This document shows, piece by piece, positions 1 to 7,966 of a stretch of DNA of 64,000 nt. A model generated the notes under the pieces. It was not told where the DNA came from and made no database searches. It saw only the letters and a list, made by a program, of their open reading frames with translations. The stretch spans positions 434,001 to 498,000 of the forward strand of contig NZ_JAJQRG010000003.1 of NCBI RefSeq assembly GCF_021228235.1. Direction: 5' to 3'. Origin of the DNA: Pseudophaeobacter flagellatus (GTDB taxonomy: Bacteria > Pseudomonadota > Alphaproteobacteria > Rhodobacterales > Rhodobacteraceae). Numbering within the stretch: position 1 is the stretch's first letter; every line of letters starts with the position of its first letter. A program made the position numbers and the translations under genes.

Positions 1-1
1 A

Positions 2-367
2 CCCTATTCTGTCATCGAACTGATGGCACGGGTGCGTACACAGCTGCGCCGGGTCCGCCCGTCAACCGTGGGGATGCGCCTGGAATTCGACGACATCGTG
101 CTGGATGCCGAAACGCACAAGGTCAGCCGGTCTGAAAACGCGCTAAAGCTGGGGCCAACCGAGTTTCGCCTGCTTTCCACCTTTATGGAAAAGCCGGGCC
201 GGGTCTGGAGCCGCGAACAGTTGCTGGATCGTGTCTGGGGCCGCGACATCTACGTTGATACCCGCACGGTTGACGTGCATATCGGCCGCCTGCGCAAAGC
301 GCTGACCCAGCATGGCGGTAGTGATCCGGTGCGCACAGTACGCGGTGCCGGCTATGCTCTGGGCTAG
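2..367 (+). CDS. phoB: PhoB-type response regulator, C-terminal part (5' end outside window)
   Basis: The window opens inside an OmpR/PhoB-family response regulator; the reading frame is already open at base 2 and the first in-frame ATG (23) lies within the protein. The visible part is the end of the receiver domain (SVIELMARVR) followed by a complete winged-helix DNA-binding domain, with the transactivation loop and recognition helix region (REQLLDRVWG, then TVDVHIGRLRKAL) and the terminal hairpin (VRTVRGAGYAL). By family knowledge it is phosphorylated by a sensor kinase such as PhoR and activates phosphate-starvation genes. The PhoB identity rests on similarity of the C-terminal half only; a close OmpR-family paralogue cannot be excluded. 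A hairpin terminator follows 34 bases after the stop. Confidence 0.8.
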   Translation, partial: PYSVIELMARVRTQLRRVRPSTVGMRLEFDDIVLDAETHKVSRSENALKLGPTEFRLLSTFMEKPGRVWSREQLLDRVWGRDIYVDTRTVDVHIGRLRKALTQHGGSDPVRTVRGAGYALG

Positions 368-400
368 ACCGCAGGGCGTATCCCAGCGGTAGGTCTATGG

Positions 401-428
401 AACGGGCTCTTTCTAAGGGCCCGTTTTT
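401..428 (+). terminator. Rho-independent terminator after the phoB-like gene
   Basis: Arms AACGGGC (401-407) and GCCCGTT (419-425) form a stem that runs directly into a T-run. It ends the phoB-side transcript and lies just outside the 3' end of the convergent LysR gene. Confidence 0.75.
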
Positions 429-440
429 GTTAGTTTTTCA

Positions 441-1355
441 CTATCGGGGCAGGGGGTCTTCGGGCTGGGCTTGCCCCTCAAGCCAGGTGCGAAAGCTCTG
501 CAAGGCGGGGTCGCGCGATTTGCTTTGTGGCCAAACCAGGTAATAGGCACCATTTGCCTCGCTTGGCTGCGGTTGTAGCGCGGTCAAACGCCCGGTCGCG
601 ATTTCCTGTTCGACCAGGTAATCGGGCATCAGGGCCACCCCTAGCCCATGCAGCGCCGCCTGAGTGATCGTTGAGAATTGATCATAGATCGTCCCACCCA
701 GATCCTCGGGCAGGGTCGATACCCCCTGCATTTCGCACCAATCGCGCCAGGCATTGGGCCGGGTCTGAATATGCAGCAGCGGCATTTCGATGATCTGTTT
801 CGCCGGAAGGTAGCGGCCGATCTCGACCAGTTCAGGGCTGCAGACCGGGATCAGATGTTCATGCTTTAGCAAGAGAGACGACGTTCCGGGCCATTTGGCA
901 TCGCCAAAATGTATAGCTGCGTCAAATGGTTCACTAGCAAAGCTAAAGCTCTCTAGCCGGGTGGTCATATTGATGGTGACATCGGGATGTCGGCGGGCAA
1001 ATTCTGGCAGGCGTGGCATCAACCACCGCATACCGAAGGCCGGCAAAATCGCCAGGTTCAAGCTGCCGGCCATCGGTGCCATCTGCACCCGCAGGGTTGA
1101 TTGGGTGATCTGATGCAGCGCCTGGCGCACCTCTTGTGCGTAGGTCGCAGCCTCGGCGGTCAACTGCAGTTTCTTGCGATCCCGCTGCACCAAAGTGACA
1201 CCCAACTGGGCCTCAAGTGATTGTAATTGCCGACTTACTGCCCCTTGTGTCAGGCAGAGTTCTTCAGCCGCTGCCGAGGCGCTGCCAAGCCTGTCCAGGG
1301 CTTCCAGTGCGCGCAGGGCGGCGATAGAGGGCAGGAATCGTCTGGGCAATTGCAT
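441..1355 (-). CDS. LysR-family transcriptional regulator (GcvA-like), divergent from gcdH
   Basis: A LysR-type regulator of about 304 residues. The N-terminal winged helix-turn-helix is clear (LRALEALDRLGSASAAAEEL, then LTQGAVSRQLQSLEAQLG) and is followed by a periplasmic-binding-protein-like effector domain with the LAILPAFGMRWLMPRLPEF pattern of the GcvA subgroup. I place the start at the ATG at 1355; a TTG ten codons upstream is also possible. It is transcribed away from the glutaryl-CoA dehydrogenase gene with about 100 bases between them, the usual arrangement of a regulator and its target. By inference it responds to glutaryl-CoA or another lysine/tryptophan catabolite. The effector cannot be read from the sequence. 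Confidence 0.85.
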   Translation of the reverse strand: MQLPRRFLPSIAALRALEALDRLGSASAAAEELCLTQGAVSRQLQSLEAQLGVTLVQRDRKKLQLTAEAATYAQEVRQALHQITQSTLRVQMAPMAGSLNLAILPAFGMRWLMPRLPEFARRHPDVTINMTTRLESFSFASEPFDAAIHFGDAKWPGTSSLLLKHEHLIPVCSPELVEIGRYLPAKQIIEMPLLHIQTRPNAWRDWCEMQGVSTLPEDLGGTIYDQFSTITQAALHGLGVALMPDYLVEQEIATGRLTALQPQPSEANGAYYLVWPQSKSRDPALQSFRTWLEGQAQPEDPLPR

Positions 1356-1459
1356 GTATGCGCTTTTGTCATGTTTGATTGCCAAAGTCTCGCTGTTTTT
1401 CAGCGCTCCCGCCTGTTAATGTTTGCGCAATACTCACAGATTTTGCAAAGGGCCACCTC

Positions 1460-2680
1460 ATGACCGATAAACCACAGCTGCGCGCCAAGGATGCCCCCGA
1501 TCTGGGGCGTTTCACCTGGGAAGATCCGCTGCGGATGGATGATCAGCTGAGCGAAGATGAACGCATGATAATGGCCTCGGCGCGGGCCTATGCACAGGAA
1601 AAGCTGCAGCCACGGGTGACAGCTGCCTATGAAAACGAAGAGACCGATCCGGCAATCTTTCGTGAAATGGGTGATATGGGCCTGCTTGGCACCACCATCC
1701 CCGAAGAATACGGCGGCTTGGGCGGCGGCTATGTGTCCTATGGGCTGGTCGCACGCGAGGTAGAGCGGGTAGACAGCGGATATCGTTCAATGATGTCCGT
1801 CCAAAGCTCACTTGTGATGTATCCGATCTATGCCTACGGCAGCGAAGAGCAGCGGCAGAAATACCTACCAAAGCTGGCCTCGGGCGAATGGATTGGCTGT
1901 TTTGGTCTGACAGAACCTGATGCCGGGTCTGATCCGGCTGGCATGAAAACACGGGCGGAAAAGACCGCAACCGGCTATAAGCTGACCGGCTCCAAGATGT
2001 GGATTTCCAACGCGCCGATTGCCGATGTCTTTGTTGTCTGGGCCAAATCCGAAGAACATGGCGGCAAGATCCGCGGCTTTGTGCTGGAAAAAGGCATGAA
2101 GGGTCTTTCGGCGCCAAAAATTCAGAACAAGGCCAGCCTGCGCGCCTCGATCACCGGTGAAATCGTCATGGATGGCGTTGAAGTCGGCGATGAGGCCCTA
2201 TTGCCACATGTGCAGGGGTTGAAAGGGCCGTTTGGCTGTTTGAACCGGGCCCGTTATGGCATCAGCTGGGGGGCCATGGGCGCCGCCGAGGCCTGCTGGC
2301 ACGCGGCGCGGCAATATGGGCTGGACCGGAAGCAGTTTGACCGCCCGCTGGCCAACACTCAGCTTTTCCAGCTGAAACTTGCCAATATGCAGACGGAAAT
2401 CACCCTTGGGTTGCAGGCCTCGTTGCGGGTTGGTCGCCTGATGGATGAGGCGAACGCAGCCCCAGAGATGATTTCAATCGTCAAGCGCAACAACTGCGGC
2501 AAGGCGCTGGAGATTGCCCGCCATGCCCGTGACATGCATGGCGGCAACGGAATTAGCCTGGAATTCAACGTCATTCGTCACATGGTGAACCTTGAAACCG
2601 TTAACACCTATGAGGGCACCCACGACGTACATGCGTTGATCCTGGGGCGGGCACAGACCGGTCTGCAGGCGTTTTTCTAG
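1460..2680 (+). CDS. gcdH: Glutaryl-CoA dehydrogenase
   Basis: An acyl-CoA dehydrogenase of 406 residues that closely matches glutaryl-CoA dehydrogenase. This FAD enzyme oxidises and decarboxylates glutaryl-CoA to crotonyl-CoA in lysine, hydroxylysine and tryptophan breakdown. Diagnostic stretches are the early DPLRMDDQL segment, the [12 protein letters not shown] flavin/substrate loop and the [20 protein letters not shown] region that carries the catalytic glutamate (TYEGTHD). The longer reading frame begins at 1379, but [18 protein letters not shown] at 1460 matches the family N-terminus and does not run back into the regulator. The divergent LysR gene is its probable regulator. Confidence 0.93.
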   Translation: MTDKPQLRAKDAPDLGRFTWEDPLRMDDQLSEDERMIMASARAYAQEKLQPRVTAAYENEETDPAIFREMGDMGLLGTTIPEEYGGLGGGYVSYGLVAREVERVDSGYRSMMSVQSSLVMYPIYAYGSEEQRQKYLPKLASGEWIGCFGLTEPDAGSDPAGMKTRAEKTATGYKLTGSKMWISNAPIADVFVVWAKSEEHGGKIRGFVLEKGMKGLSAPKIQNKASLRASITGEIVMDGVEVGDEALLPHVQGLKGPFGCLNRARYGISWGAMGAAEACWHAARQYGLDRKQFDRPLANTQLFQLKLANMQTEITLGLQASLRVGRLMDEANAAPEMISIVKRNNCGKALEIARHARDMHGGNGISLEFNVIRHMVNLETVNTYEGTHDVHALILGRAQTGLQAFF

Positions 2681-2734
2681 GCAAAATATTGGCCTGAGAC
2701 CGACATCGCAGTGCCTTTTGCAGTATAAGATTTT

Positions 2735-2761
2735 GGCGAGGGAGGGATGCCTTCCCTCGCC
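2735..2761 (+). terminator. Probable terminator hairpin downstream of gcdH
   Basis: GGCGAGGGA (2735-2743) pairs with TCCCTCGCC (2753-2761) around a 9-base loop. The following bases (ATTTCAA) are only weakly T-rich, so termination may be inefficient. Confidence 0.55.
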
Positions 2762-3241
2762 ATTTCAACAGCTTTACATGCGTTTATGCAAGACCATTTT
2801 GCGTTATTGCAATTTGACGTTTCTTCGCGCCGATACACGCAGTCTTACAAAGCGCAGCAGGTTGCGGGTGAAGCAATCCCACCAAGAATCGGATCCAAAA
2901 CTATAAACGTCGCGGGGCAAGAACTGCGGCACGGCAGCAGCGTTTTTGCGATGCATGCAGGGGCTGGCCGTACCTGTCTGCGCCGATGCCCGCATGGGAA
3001 AGGTTAACCCGCAGAGAGGGCCATTGCAGCAGGACTAGCGCGGAACGGATTTTTCGGTGGTAGCTATGAGATTACGCAAGGCGCAATTTTTCATCACAGA
3101 ACGTGGTTCGGCTTGCATTCTTGCAATGGGGGCAAGGGTAATCCAAGCGCTCGCGATAGCGGGCTGCATTTCTGCACGGACCATTTTGCGAAAATGCGCG
3201 TGTAAACACGCAAAGGAAACTGTCAAATTTGGACGTCAGCC

Positions 3242-3261
3242 TGCGCATTTATGCGCATTTA
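3242..3261. repeat. Two tandem copies of TGCGCATTTA
   Basis: TGCGCATTTA occurs at 3242-3251 and again at 3252-3261. The overlap of the copies also creates the inverted motif TGCGCA-TTTA-TGCGCA. It lies about 160 bases upstream of the SulP start, so it could be an operator. No regulator can be named. Confidence 0.4.
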
Positions 3262-3418
3262 CAATATCTTAACCGGGCCAGATCCGAAAGAAAAGACCTA
3301 TTTTCCACAAGACGCAGGCAAGGGGTTTACAGCAGGAATAATACATATAGATAAATGAATGTGTAAATGTAGTATCGCTCCCAGATCTGTTCCACGGAAA
3401 TCAAGAAAGATCGCGACA

Positions 3419-5164
3419 ATGAAAACCCAACCGTCAAAACCCCTGATGGAAAAGATCTTTCCGGTTCTGAGCTGGGGGCGGACATACAGTCGACAGGATC
3501 TTGGCGGCGATCTGACAGCGGCGGTGATCGTGACCATCATGCTGATCCCGCAATCGCTGGCCTATGCCTTGCTTGCGGGGTTGCCCGCCGAGGTTGGGTT
3601 ATATGCTTCGATATTGCCGCTGGTGGCCTATGCGCTTTGGGGGACATCGCGGGTACTGGCGGTGGGGCCGGTTGCGGTGGTGTCCCTGATGTCGGCCTCG
3701 GCGCTGGCGCCGCTTGGCCTGACGCAGGTCGCGGACTATGTGGCAGCCTCGGCGGTGCTGGCCTTGATGTCGGGGGCATTGCTATTGCTGATGGGCGGGC
3801 TGAAGCTTGGCTTTATCGCCAACCTGCTGTCGCATCCGGTGATCGCAGGCTTTATCAGCGCCTCTGGTATTCTGATTGCGATCAGTCAGGCCAAGCATAT
3901 TCTTGGTATTCCTGCCAGCGGTCACAACCTGCCGGAAATCCTGCTGTCATTGGGGCAGGGGATTGGGCAGATCAATCCCGTTACCGCCGTGTTGGGATTG
4001 GCGGTTCTGGGGTTTTTGTTCTGGTTGCGGCGCGGGGTTCCGGCGCTGCTGCAGAACCAGTTTGGCCTGTCACAGCAGCTTTCGGGCACCATCGTGCGTA
4101 TTGGGCCGGTCTTTGCTGTGGTGGGCACAATCTTGCTGTCCTGGGGGCTGGGCCTTGCGGATCAGGGCGTTGCAGTTGTCGGTCAGGTGCCAACCGGCTT
4201 GCCGCCCATTGGCGTGCCAGCCATGGATGCCGAACTGGTTAAGGCGCTGATTACACCAGCTATTTTGATCACCATTATTGGCTATGTTGAAAGCGTGTCG
4301 GTGGCGCAGACCCTGGCGGCCAAGCGTCGCCAGCGGATCGACCCAAATCAAGAACTCAACGCGCTGGGGGCTGCGAATATTGCCTCGGGCCTGTCGGGGG
4401 GCTATGCGGTGACCGGGGGATTTGCCCGCTCGGTGGTAAACTTTGATGCCGGGGCGCGCACGCCGGCGGCGGGTGCCTTGACAGCAGTTGGATTGACTTT
4501 TGCCGCTATCTACCTGACGCCATTTATGTATTTTCTGCCAAAGGCCACGCTTTCTGCAACAATTATCGTGGCAGTTCTGTCGCTGGTGGATTTGTCGATC
4601 CTGAACACCGCCTGGCGCTATTCGCGCGCCGATTTTGCAGCTGTCTTTGCCACCATACTGCTGACGCTACTGGCTGGGGTGGAAATTGGCGTCGGTGCCG
4701 GGGTGATCACCTCGATCTGCCTGTTTTTGTGGAAAACATCCCGGCCACATGTGGCCGAGGTCGGACAGGTGCCGGGCAGTGAACATTTTCGCAATATTGA
4801 ACGTCACAGCGTTGTCACGGATCCTAAAATCGTCACGCTCCGGATTGATGAAAGCCTGTACTTTGCCAATGCGCGGCGGATGGAAGACCTGATCCTGGAT
4901 CGGGTTCATCGCGGTGATGGCGCGGTCAAACATCTGGTCCTGATGTGTTCAGCGGTGAATGAAATCGATCTCAGCGCGCTGGAGTCGCTAGAGGCGATCA
5001 ACCATCAGCTGGCGGATATGGGGGTGAGCTTGCACCTGTCAGAGGTCAAGGGGCCGGTGATGGACCGGTTGCAGCGCAGTCACTTTCTGCAGGACCTGAC
5101 CGGAGAAGTGTTCTTGTCGCAAAACTGCGCGTATCAGAAGTTGCGCGAGACGTTGCAAGACTAG
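3419..5164 (+). CDS. SulP-family inorganic anion transporter with STAS domain
   Basis: A SulP/SLC26 inner-membrane transporter of 581 residues. The N-terminal half-thousand residues are strongly hydrophobic (about 10-14 membrane segments) and begin with the family hallmark around LIPQSLAYALLAGLPAEVGLY. A second signature, ESVSVAQTLA then GGYAVTGGFARSVVN, is also present. The last 120 residues form a cytoplasmic STAS domain with the NEIDLSALESL phosphorylation-loop region. Family members carry sulfate, bicarbonate, dicarboxylates or other anions; the substrate cannot be told here. I choose the ATG at 3419, preceded by AAGAAAGA, over the in-frame ATG at 3359, because family proteins start just before the first membrane helix. 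Confidence 0.87.
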   Translation: MKTQPSKPLMEKIFPVLSWGRTYSRQDLGGDLTAAVIVTIMLIPQSLAYALLAGLPAEVGLYASILPLVAYALWGTSRVLAVGPVAVVSLMSASALAPLGLTQVADYVAASAVLALMSGALLLLMGGLKLGFIANLLSHPVIAGFISASGILIAISQAKHILGIPASGHNLPEILLSLGQGIGQINPVTAVLGLAVLGFLFWLRRGVPALLQNQFGLSQQLSGTIVRIGPVFAVVGTILLSWGLGLADQGVAVVGQVPTGLPPIGVPAMDAELVKALITPAILITIIGYVESVSVAQTLAAKRRQRIDPNQELNALGAANIASGLSGGYAVTGGFARSVVNFDAGARTPAAGALTAVGLTFAAIYLTPFMYFLPKATLSATIIVAVLSLVDLSILNTAWRYSRADFAAVFATILLTLLAGVEIGVGAGVITSICLFLWKTSRPHVAEVGQVPGSEHFRNIERHSVVTDPKIVTLRIDESLYFANARRMEDLILDRVHRGDGAVKHLVLMCSAVNEIDLSALESLEAINHQLADMGVSLHLSEVKGPVMDRLQRSHFLQDLTGEVFLSQNCAYQKLRETLQD

Positions 5165-5216
5165 GCATTTCTGTGCAGGTGGTCGCTGCTGAGTAGTAGT
5201 GTTTGATGGCTCAAGG

Positions 5217-5982
5217 GTCGTTGCGACGGTTTCCGCTATCTCAGTTTCAACATCTCTTCTCTGAACGCCTCGGTCGGGGTTCTCCAACCGAGACACTTTC
5301 TGGGCGTTCCGTTCAGGCGGTCGCAAATCGCCTTCATATTGCGATTTGAGAGCGCCGCGAGCTGGGTGTCTCGGGGCAGATATCGGCGTGCGCGCTTGTT
5401 CAGGTTCTCGATGGATCCCTTTTGCCACGGTGCTTGCGGATCACAGAACCACGCCTCCGTTCCGATCCCAGGTTTGAGCCTGCGCCAGTTCCTAAACTCA
5501 ATCCCGCGATCAAAGGTGATCGATTTACGGGCTGGCTGGGGCAGGGGTTCCATCACGCCCATCAACCGATTCATCAGGTGCGTTGTGCTGCGGTCGTTGT
5601 TGCGGAACAGAACGGCAAAGCGGGTTTTTCGCTCGACCAGTGAGGCGACATTCATCTTGCCCTGAGCGCGCTCAAAGATCATCAGATCACCCTCCCATTC
5701 GCCAAACGTCTCGCGGGTATCAACGTAGTCAGGCCGTTCATGGATGGACCGATCTGGCGGGAACACCAGGCCGCGGGGCCTGCGCGAATGATGTGGCCGT
5801 TGCGTTTGATGTCTCGGTAGATCGTCGAGACATGCCTGCCGATCTCCGCCGCGATCTCTCGCACAGGGATCGCGGCATTCAACATATCCTCAATCGCACG
5901 CCGTTCACGCAGGTTTAGCTCTCTATGCGCCATCTTTCATTCTCCTTGCTTTCCAGCAAGATAGGGGAAATTTCGCAACCCA
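5217..5982 (-). mobile_element. IS30-family insertion sequence, internally deleted
   Basis: The ends carry matching imperfect inverted repeats. Read inward, the left end has GTTGCGACGGTTTCCGCTATC (from about 5220) and the right end, read on the other strand, has GTTGCGAAATTTCCCCTATC (from about 5979). These agree at most positions with one gap. Between them lies a broken transposase. At under 0.8 kb the copy is shorter than a typical IS30 element of about 1.05-1.1 kb. It sits some 30 bases from the left end of the dif-integrated prophage and could only move if a complete copy supplied transposase. Confidence 0.8.
5236..5933 (-). pseudogene. IS30-family transposase, internal deletion and frame change
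   Basis: The N-terminal helix-turn-helix (MAHRELNLRERRAIEDML through HVSTIYRDIKRN) starts at 5933. After about 45 residues the frame is lost. The C-terminal half of the DDE catalytic domain resumes in another frame from about 5770 down to 5236, with FGEWEGDLM, then FDRGIEFRNW and the WQKGSIENLNKRARRYLP glutamate motif. The region usually found between these parts, roughly 130 residues by family comparison, is missing. The product is therefore not functional. The C-terminal part retains the three acidic catalytic motifs, so the deletion looks fairly recent. Confidence 0.88.
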
Positions 5983-6010
5983 GTATAGAATGTGCCTCGC
6001 TACACAACAT

Positions 6011-6038
6011 AAAACTCATAATCAGTAGTATGGTCTGG
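6011..6038 (+). other. Left attachment junction: degenerate dif-like site
   Basis: XerC-like arm AAAACTCATAA (6011-6021), central hexamer TCAGTA (6022-6027) and a poor XerD-like arm GTATGGTCTGG (6028-6038). The central hexamer and flanking ATAA and TATGG are identical to the dif site at 14592-14619. This is the pattern expected when a dif-exploiting element inserts: one good dif and one hybrid site. Interpretation is by comparison with the known dif consensus. Confidence 0.75.
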
Positions 6039-6073
6039 GGATATTAAGTTGCTGATAATAAAGGTGAAAATGA

Positions 6074-6145
6074 CCGAGAGGCGTTGCCCTACCTTTGCAG
6101 CAATTTACCACAACCGATACAAGGCTCAGAGGGCAACCCTCTCGG
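6074..6145 (+). repeat. Long inverted repeat near the left attachment site
   Basis: CCGAGAGGCGTTGCCCT (6074-6090) pairs with AGGGCAACCCTCTCGG (6130-6145): 16 base pairs with one bulged base and a 39-base loop. It lies 36 bases inside the left attachment site. It could be a replication structure, an accessory recombination site or a structured leader RNA. A 28-codon frame (6070-6156, ATG preceded by AAAGGTG) runs through the same bases, but I do not claim it as a gene. Confidence 0.7.
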
Positions 6146-6214
6146 CTTGTGTGTAAGCTATAGGTTAAGCGTTCTTATTTCAAGGTAAGGTTTGCCGGAC
6201 TTAAAGGCTCAACT

Positions 6215-6406
6215 ATGCGCGGCAAAAAAATCACCGAAAATGAGAGAATTGCTATTCTCGTCCTCCTGTCCAAAGGCCATTCGCGCCGTTTCATTGCGAA
6301 AGCTTTGAATCGCTCCTTGGCTGGCATTCAGGGCCAGATTGACGCCATGCGCGCCCAAGGCCTGATTGAATGCGAGGGGCAGGGGGCGGGCAATGACAAG
6401 CAATAA
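6215..6406 (+). CDS. Small helix-turn-helix protein (prophage early region)
   Basis: A 63-residue basic protein. Residues 6-45 look like a single helix-turn-helix: ITENERIAILVLLSKGHS, then RRFIAKALNRSLAGIQGQI, with the spacing of homeodomain-like or sigma-region-4-like folds. It begins 189 bases inside the left attachment site and its 3' end overlaps the start of the replication gene by 14 bases, so the two are probably translated together. By position it is likely an early regulator or an accessory replication factor. I do not recognise a specific family, and the role is inferred from the motif and the location only. Confidence 0.65.
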   Translation: MRGKKITENERIAILVLLSKGHSRRFIAKALNRSLAGIQGQIDAMRAQGLIECEGQGAGNDKQ

Positions 6407-7061
6407 AAAAGCCTTCGGCCCAATGTATCAGCGCGAGATGAAAGCCTATGCGGTTTCTCAAGGCGTAAAGGGATATGAGCTAAACGTCCTTGGCGCGCTG
6501 CTAGACTGCTGCAACGGCGACAGCGGGCAATCTCGGCCCGGTCGGGCGCATATAATGGAAAAGACCGGTATCCAGTCTGAGAGGACGTTAGATAAGCACT
6601 TGAAGGCCCTGCGAGACCGCCAAATGATTTTGCCCTTAGCCTACCTCTCGGGCGGGAGAGGTCGCACAACTGTTTACGGGTTTTGCCTGCCAGCGTGGAG
6701 CGGGCAGCTGCGCAAAGAAACCCCCGCAACACATGCGGGGGAAACAGACCAAGCGAAAAACCAAAACCCCCGCAAGTCTTGCACTAAACCCCCGCAAGTT
6801 ATGTCACAAACCCCCGCAAGTTATGCGGCCCCAACAGAAAGAACAGATAGAACAGAAGGGGATGAGGACACGCCTAGTCGGCGTGAAGGGGATAAAGTGC
6901 CAGAGCGCAGGCCACGCGCCAGAACGGACACCCTGACCCCTATAGGGAAGTTTGACGCGATTTCGGTCCTGTCACGCAATGGGGTCAGCGCGACCGTTAG
7001 CCAAATCACCGCAGGGATGAAAACCGCAGACCTAGCCCAACTTGGCTATGTGGTGGGATAG
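6393..7061 (+). CDS. Putative replication initiator (winged-helix N-terminus, iterons in gene)
   Basis: A protein of 222 residues. The first 105 or so form a winged-helix domain (GYELNVLGALLDCC, then RAHIMEKTGIQSERTLDKHLKALRDRQ, then a strand-wing GRGRTTVYGF) like those of phage O-type and DnaD-like replication proteins. The middle is low-complexity, polar and proline-rich, and is encoded by the iterons. The last 40 residues resume folded-looking sequence (GKFDAISVLSRNGVSATVSQI). This resembles phage lambda O, where the origin repeats also lie in the middle of the initiator gene. I take the ATG at 6393 (MTSNKKAFGPMYQ), overlapping the previous gene. No helicase or polymerase domain is present, so the element must recruit host replication enzymes. 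Confidence 0.65.
   Translation: MTSNKKAFGPMYQREMKAYAVSQGVKGYELNVLGALLDCCNGDSGQSRPGRAHIMEKTGIQSERTLDKHLKALRDRQMILPLAYLSGGRGRTTVYGFCLPAWSGQLRKETPATHAGETDQAKNQNPRKSCTKPPQVMSQTPASYAAPTERTDRTEGDEDTPSRREGDKVPERRPRARTDTLTPIGKFDAISVLSRNGVSATVSQITAGMKTADLAQLGYVVG
6718..6825 (+). repeat. Iterons inside the replication gene (probable origin)
   Basis: Four direct repeats of the form AAACCCCCGCAAGTTATG: 6718-6735 (diverged at the end), 6764-6781, 6786-6803 and 6808-6825. The last three are spaced exactly 22 bases apart and the first is 46 bases earlier. An inverted partner TGCGGGGG (6734-6741) abuts the first copy. Because 22 is not a multiple of three, the same DNA is read in three different frames (NPRK, KPPQV, TPASY). 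The conservation must therefore act on DNA rather than protein, as for initiator binding sites. Confidence 0.85.
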
Positions 7062-7103
7062 AGGCCCTTCGGGCCAGCTTAGAAATTAGGAAGGTTTGAA
7101 ATT

Positions 7104-7259
7104 TTGACGGAAACGCATTTGGTACTGATGGCGGGGGCTGTGCTGTTGCAAAGCCTGCTTGGCTGGCGCTGGTTCCTGATTGCCTTGGGTGGTGCTTGGT
7201 GGATAGCTGGGCGGGCGCGCTGGCTGGCGGTATTGCTGGGGGTTGGTGGGTTGATGTAA
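7104..7259 (+). CDS. Small membrane protein, TTG start
   Basis: An unreported-type small frame of 51 residues with two hydrophobic stretches (HLVLMAGAVLLQSLLGW and FLIALGGAWW, then WLAVLLGVGG) joined by a short basic turn (AGRARW). A clear ribosome-binding site AGGAAGG (7088-7094) lies 9 bases upstream of the TTG, which supports translation. It is the last gene of the early rightward module, 42 bases after the replication gene and 60 bases before a bidirectional terminator. Function is unknown. A membrane role in lysis, superinfection control or virion membrane composition would fit a tailless membrane phage, but nothing here decides this. Confidence 0.55.
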   Translation: MTETHLVLMAGAVLLQSLLGWRWFLIALGGAWWIAGRARWLAVLLGVGGLM

Positions 7260-7319
7260 GGCCCTCTCCCCCTTGCTGGGGACACCTCCGCTAAACCTCT
7301 GATTTTATCCACACAATGC

Positions 7320-7355
7320 GCCCTCGTGAAACGGTTGTTTTACGGGGGCTTTATT
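7320..7355. terminator. Terminator between the convergent early and packaging/lysis modules
   Basis: GCCCTCGTGAAAC (7320-7332) pairs with GTTTTACGGGGGC (7337-7349) over 13 positions with a few mismatches, then TTTATTG follows. It lies between the rightward early genes and the leftward M15 peptidase gene and may end transcripts from both sides. Confidence 0.6.
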
Positions 7356-7449
7356 GTCGCTTGAGGGGGGTAGAACGGGGGAGGAACGTTACAAAAACCC
7401 CTCCCGCACAATGACATGGGGGAGGGGGAGGCTTTCGGAGGTTGTGGAA

Positions 7450-7962
7450 TTACCGGCTGCGGATACGCCCCCAGCGATCACGGCGAGAGCGCGGCAGACT
7501 GGGGCGGCTGGCTTTGGGCTGGCGGGTCGCTTGCGCTTCTTGTGGTGGCGCTGCCGGGAATGGTTCACCCCATCGCGCCGGTTGTTCCCGCGTGTCGATA
7601 TGGAGAAAGTTTTGCTTGGGATAGGTGCCGAAACTGCTGAATCCGGCTTTTTGCGCGGCGGCCTCAAGTTGGCGAGGGTCATGGTTCCGCAAGTTGATAT
7701 CGTAGGCACGGGCGCGCAGGTGCTGGGACTGTTCCGCCCCGCCAACGCGCCTATTGTGTTCCGGCGAGCGATAGGCGCTGTTGAGATAGATCGGCTTGCC
7801 GAGGTCGTCACGCAAGGCTTGCAGGCAGTCCATGGCGTCAAAATCGACCATAAGCGCCCCGCTACCACGACAGGCCATTTCAAGCGGGGAGAAGTTCGGC
7901 CAGCGCCATTCGTCCAGGGGGAACAGGCTGTAATGATCAAATTTCTGCAGGTGTGAGTTCAT
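7450..7962 (-). CDS. M15-family zinc peptidase (probable phage endolysin)
   Basis: A protein of 170 residues with a peptidase M15 (D-Ala-D-Ala carboxypeptidase / L,D-endopeptidase) domain in residues 20-125. The visible motifs are NSAYRSPEHN, the metal ligands H81 and D88 in QHLRARAYDI, and H121 in FLHID. It has no signal peptide, so export would depend on a holin, as usual for phage endolysins. The last 40 residues are proline- and arginine-rich and may bind anionic surfaces. It is last in the leftward operon, 4 bases after the packaging ATPase stop. With the transglycosylase at 12878 it gives the element two kinds of peptidoglycan-cleaving activity. Confidence 0.82.
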   Translation of the reverse strand: MNSHLQKFDHYSLFPLDEWRWPNFSPLEMACRGSGALMVDFDAMDCLQALRDDLGKPIYLNSAYRSPEHNRRVGGAEQSQHLRARAYDINLRNHDPRQLEAAAQKAGFSSFGTYPKQNFLHIDTREQPARWGEPFPAAPPQEAQATRQPKASRPSLPRSRRDRWGRIRSR

Positions 7963-7966
7963 GGCA

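Larger units (their letters stand above)
2681..3418. other. 738-base intergenic region between gcdH and the SulP gene
   Basis: No convincing gene is present; short open frames here lack family features and plausible ribosome-binding sites. Besides the hairpin at 2735-2761 it holds an interrupted palindrome GCGTGT-AA-ACACGC (3198-3211) and a tandem 10-base repeat (3242-3261), probably regulatory sequence for the SulP gene. Confidence 0.5.

Noticed and set aside
2718-3226. Several short frames between gcdH and the SulP gene
   Set aside because: Overlapping each other on both strands, without start signals or recognisable composition; treated as intergenic DNA.
6070-6156. 28-codon frame across the long hairpin near the left attachment site
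   Set aside because: It has a fair ribosome-binding site, but its composition is dictated by the inverted repeat and it has no features of a protein; mentioned only with the repeat.
7389-7940. Leftward frame of 183 codons overlapping the M15 peptidase gene
   Set aside because: Lies in another frame over the peptidase coding region, where the M15 motifs are clear; no ribosome-binding site or family pattern.
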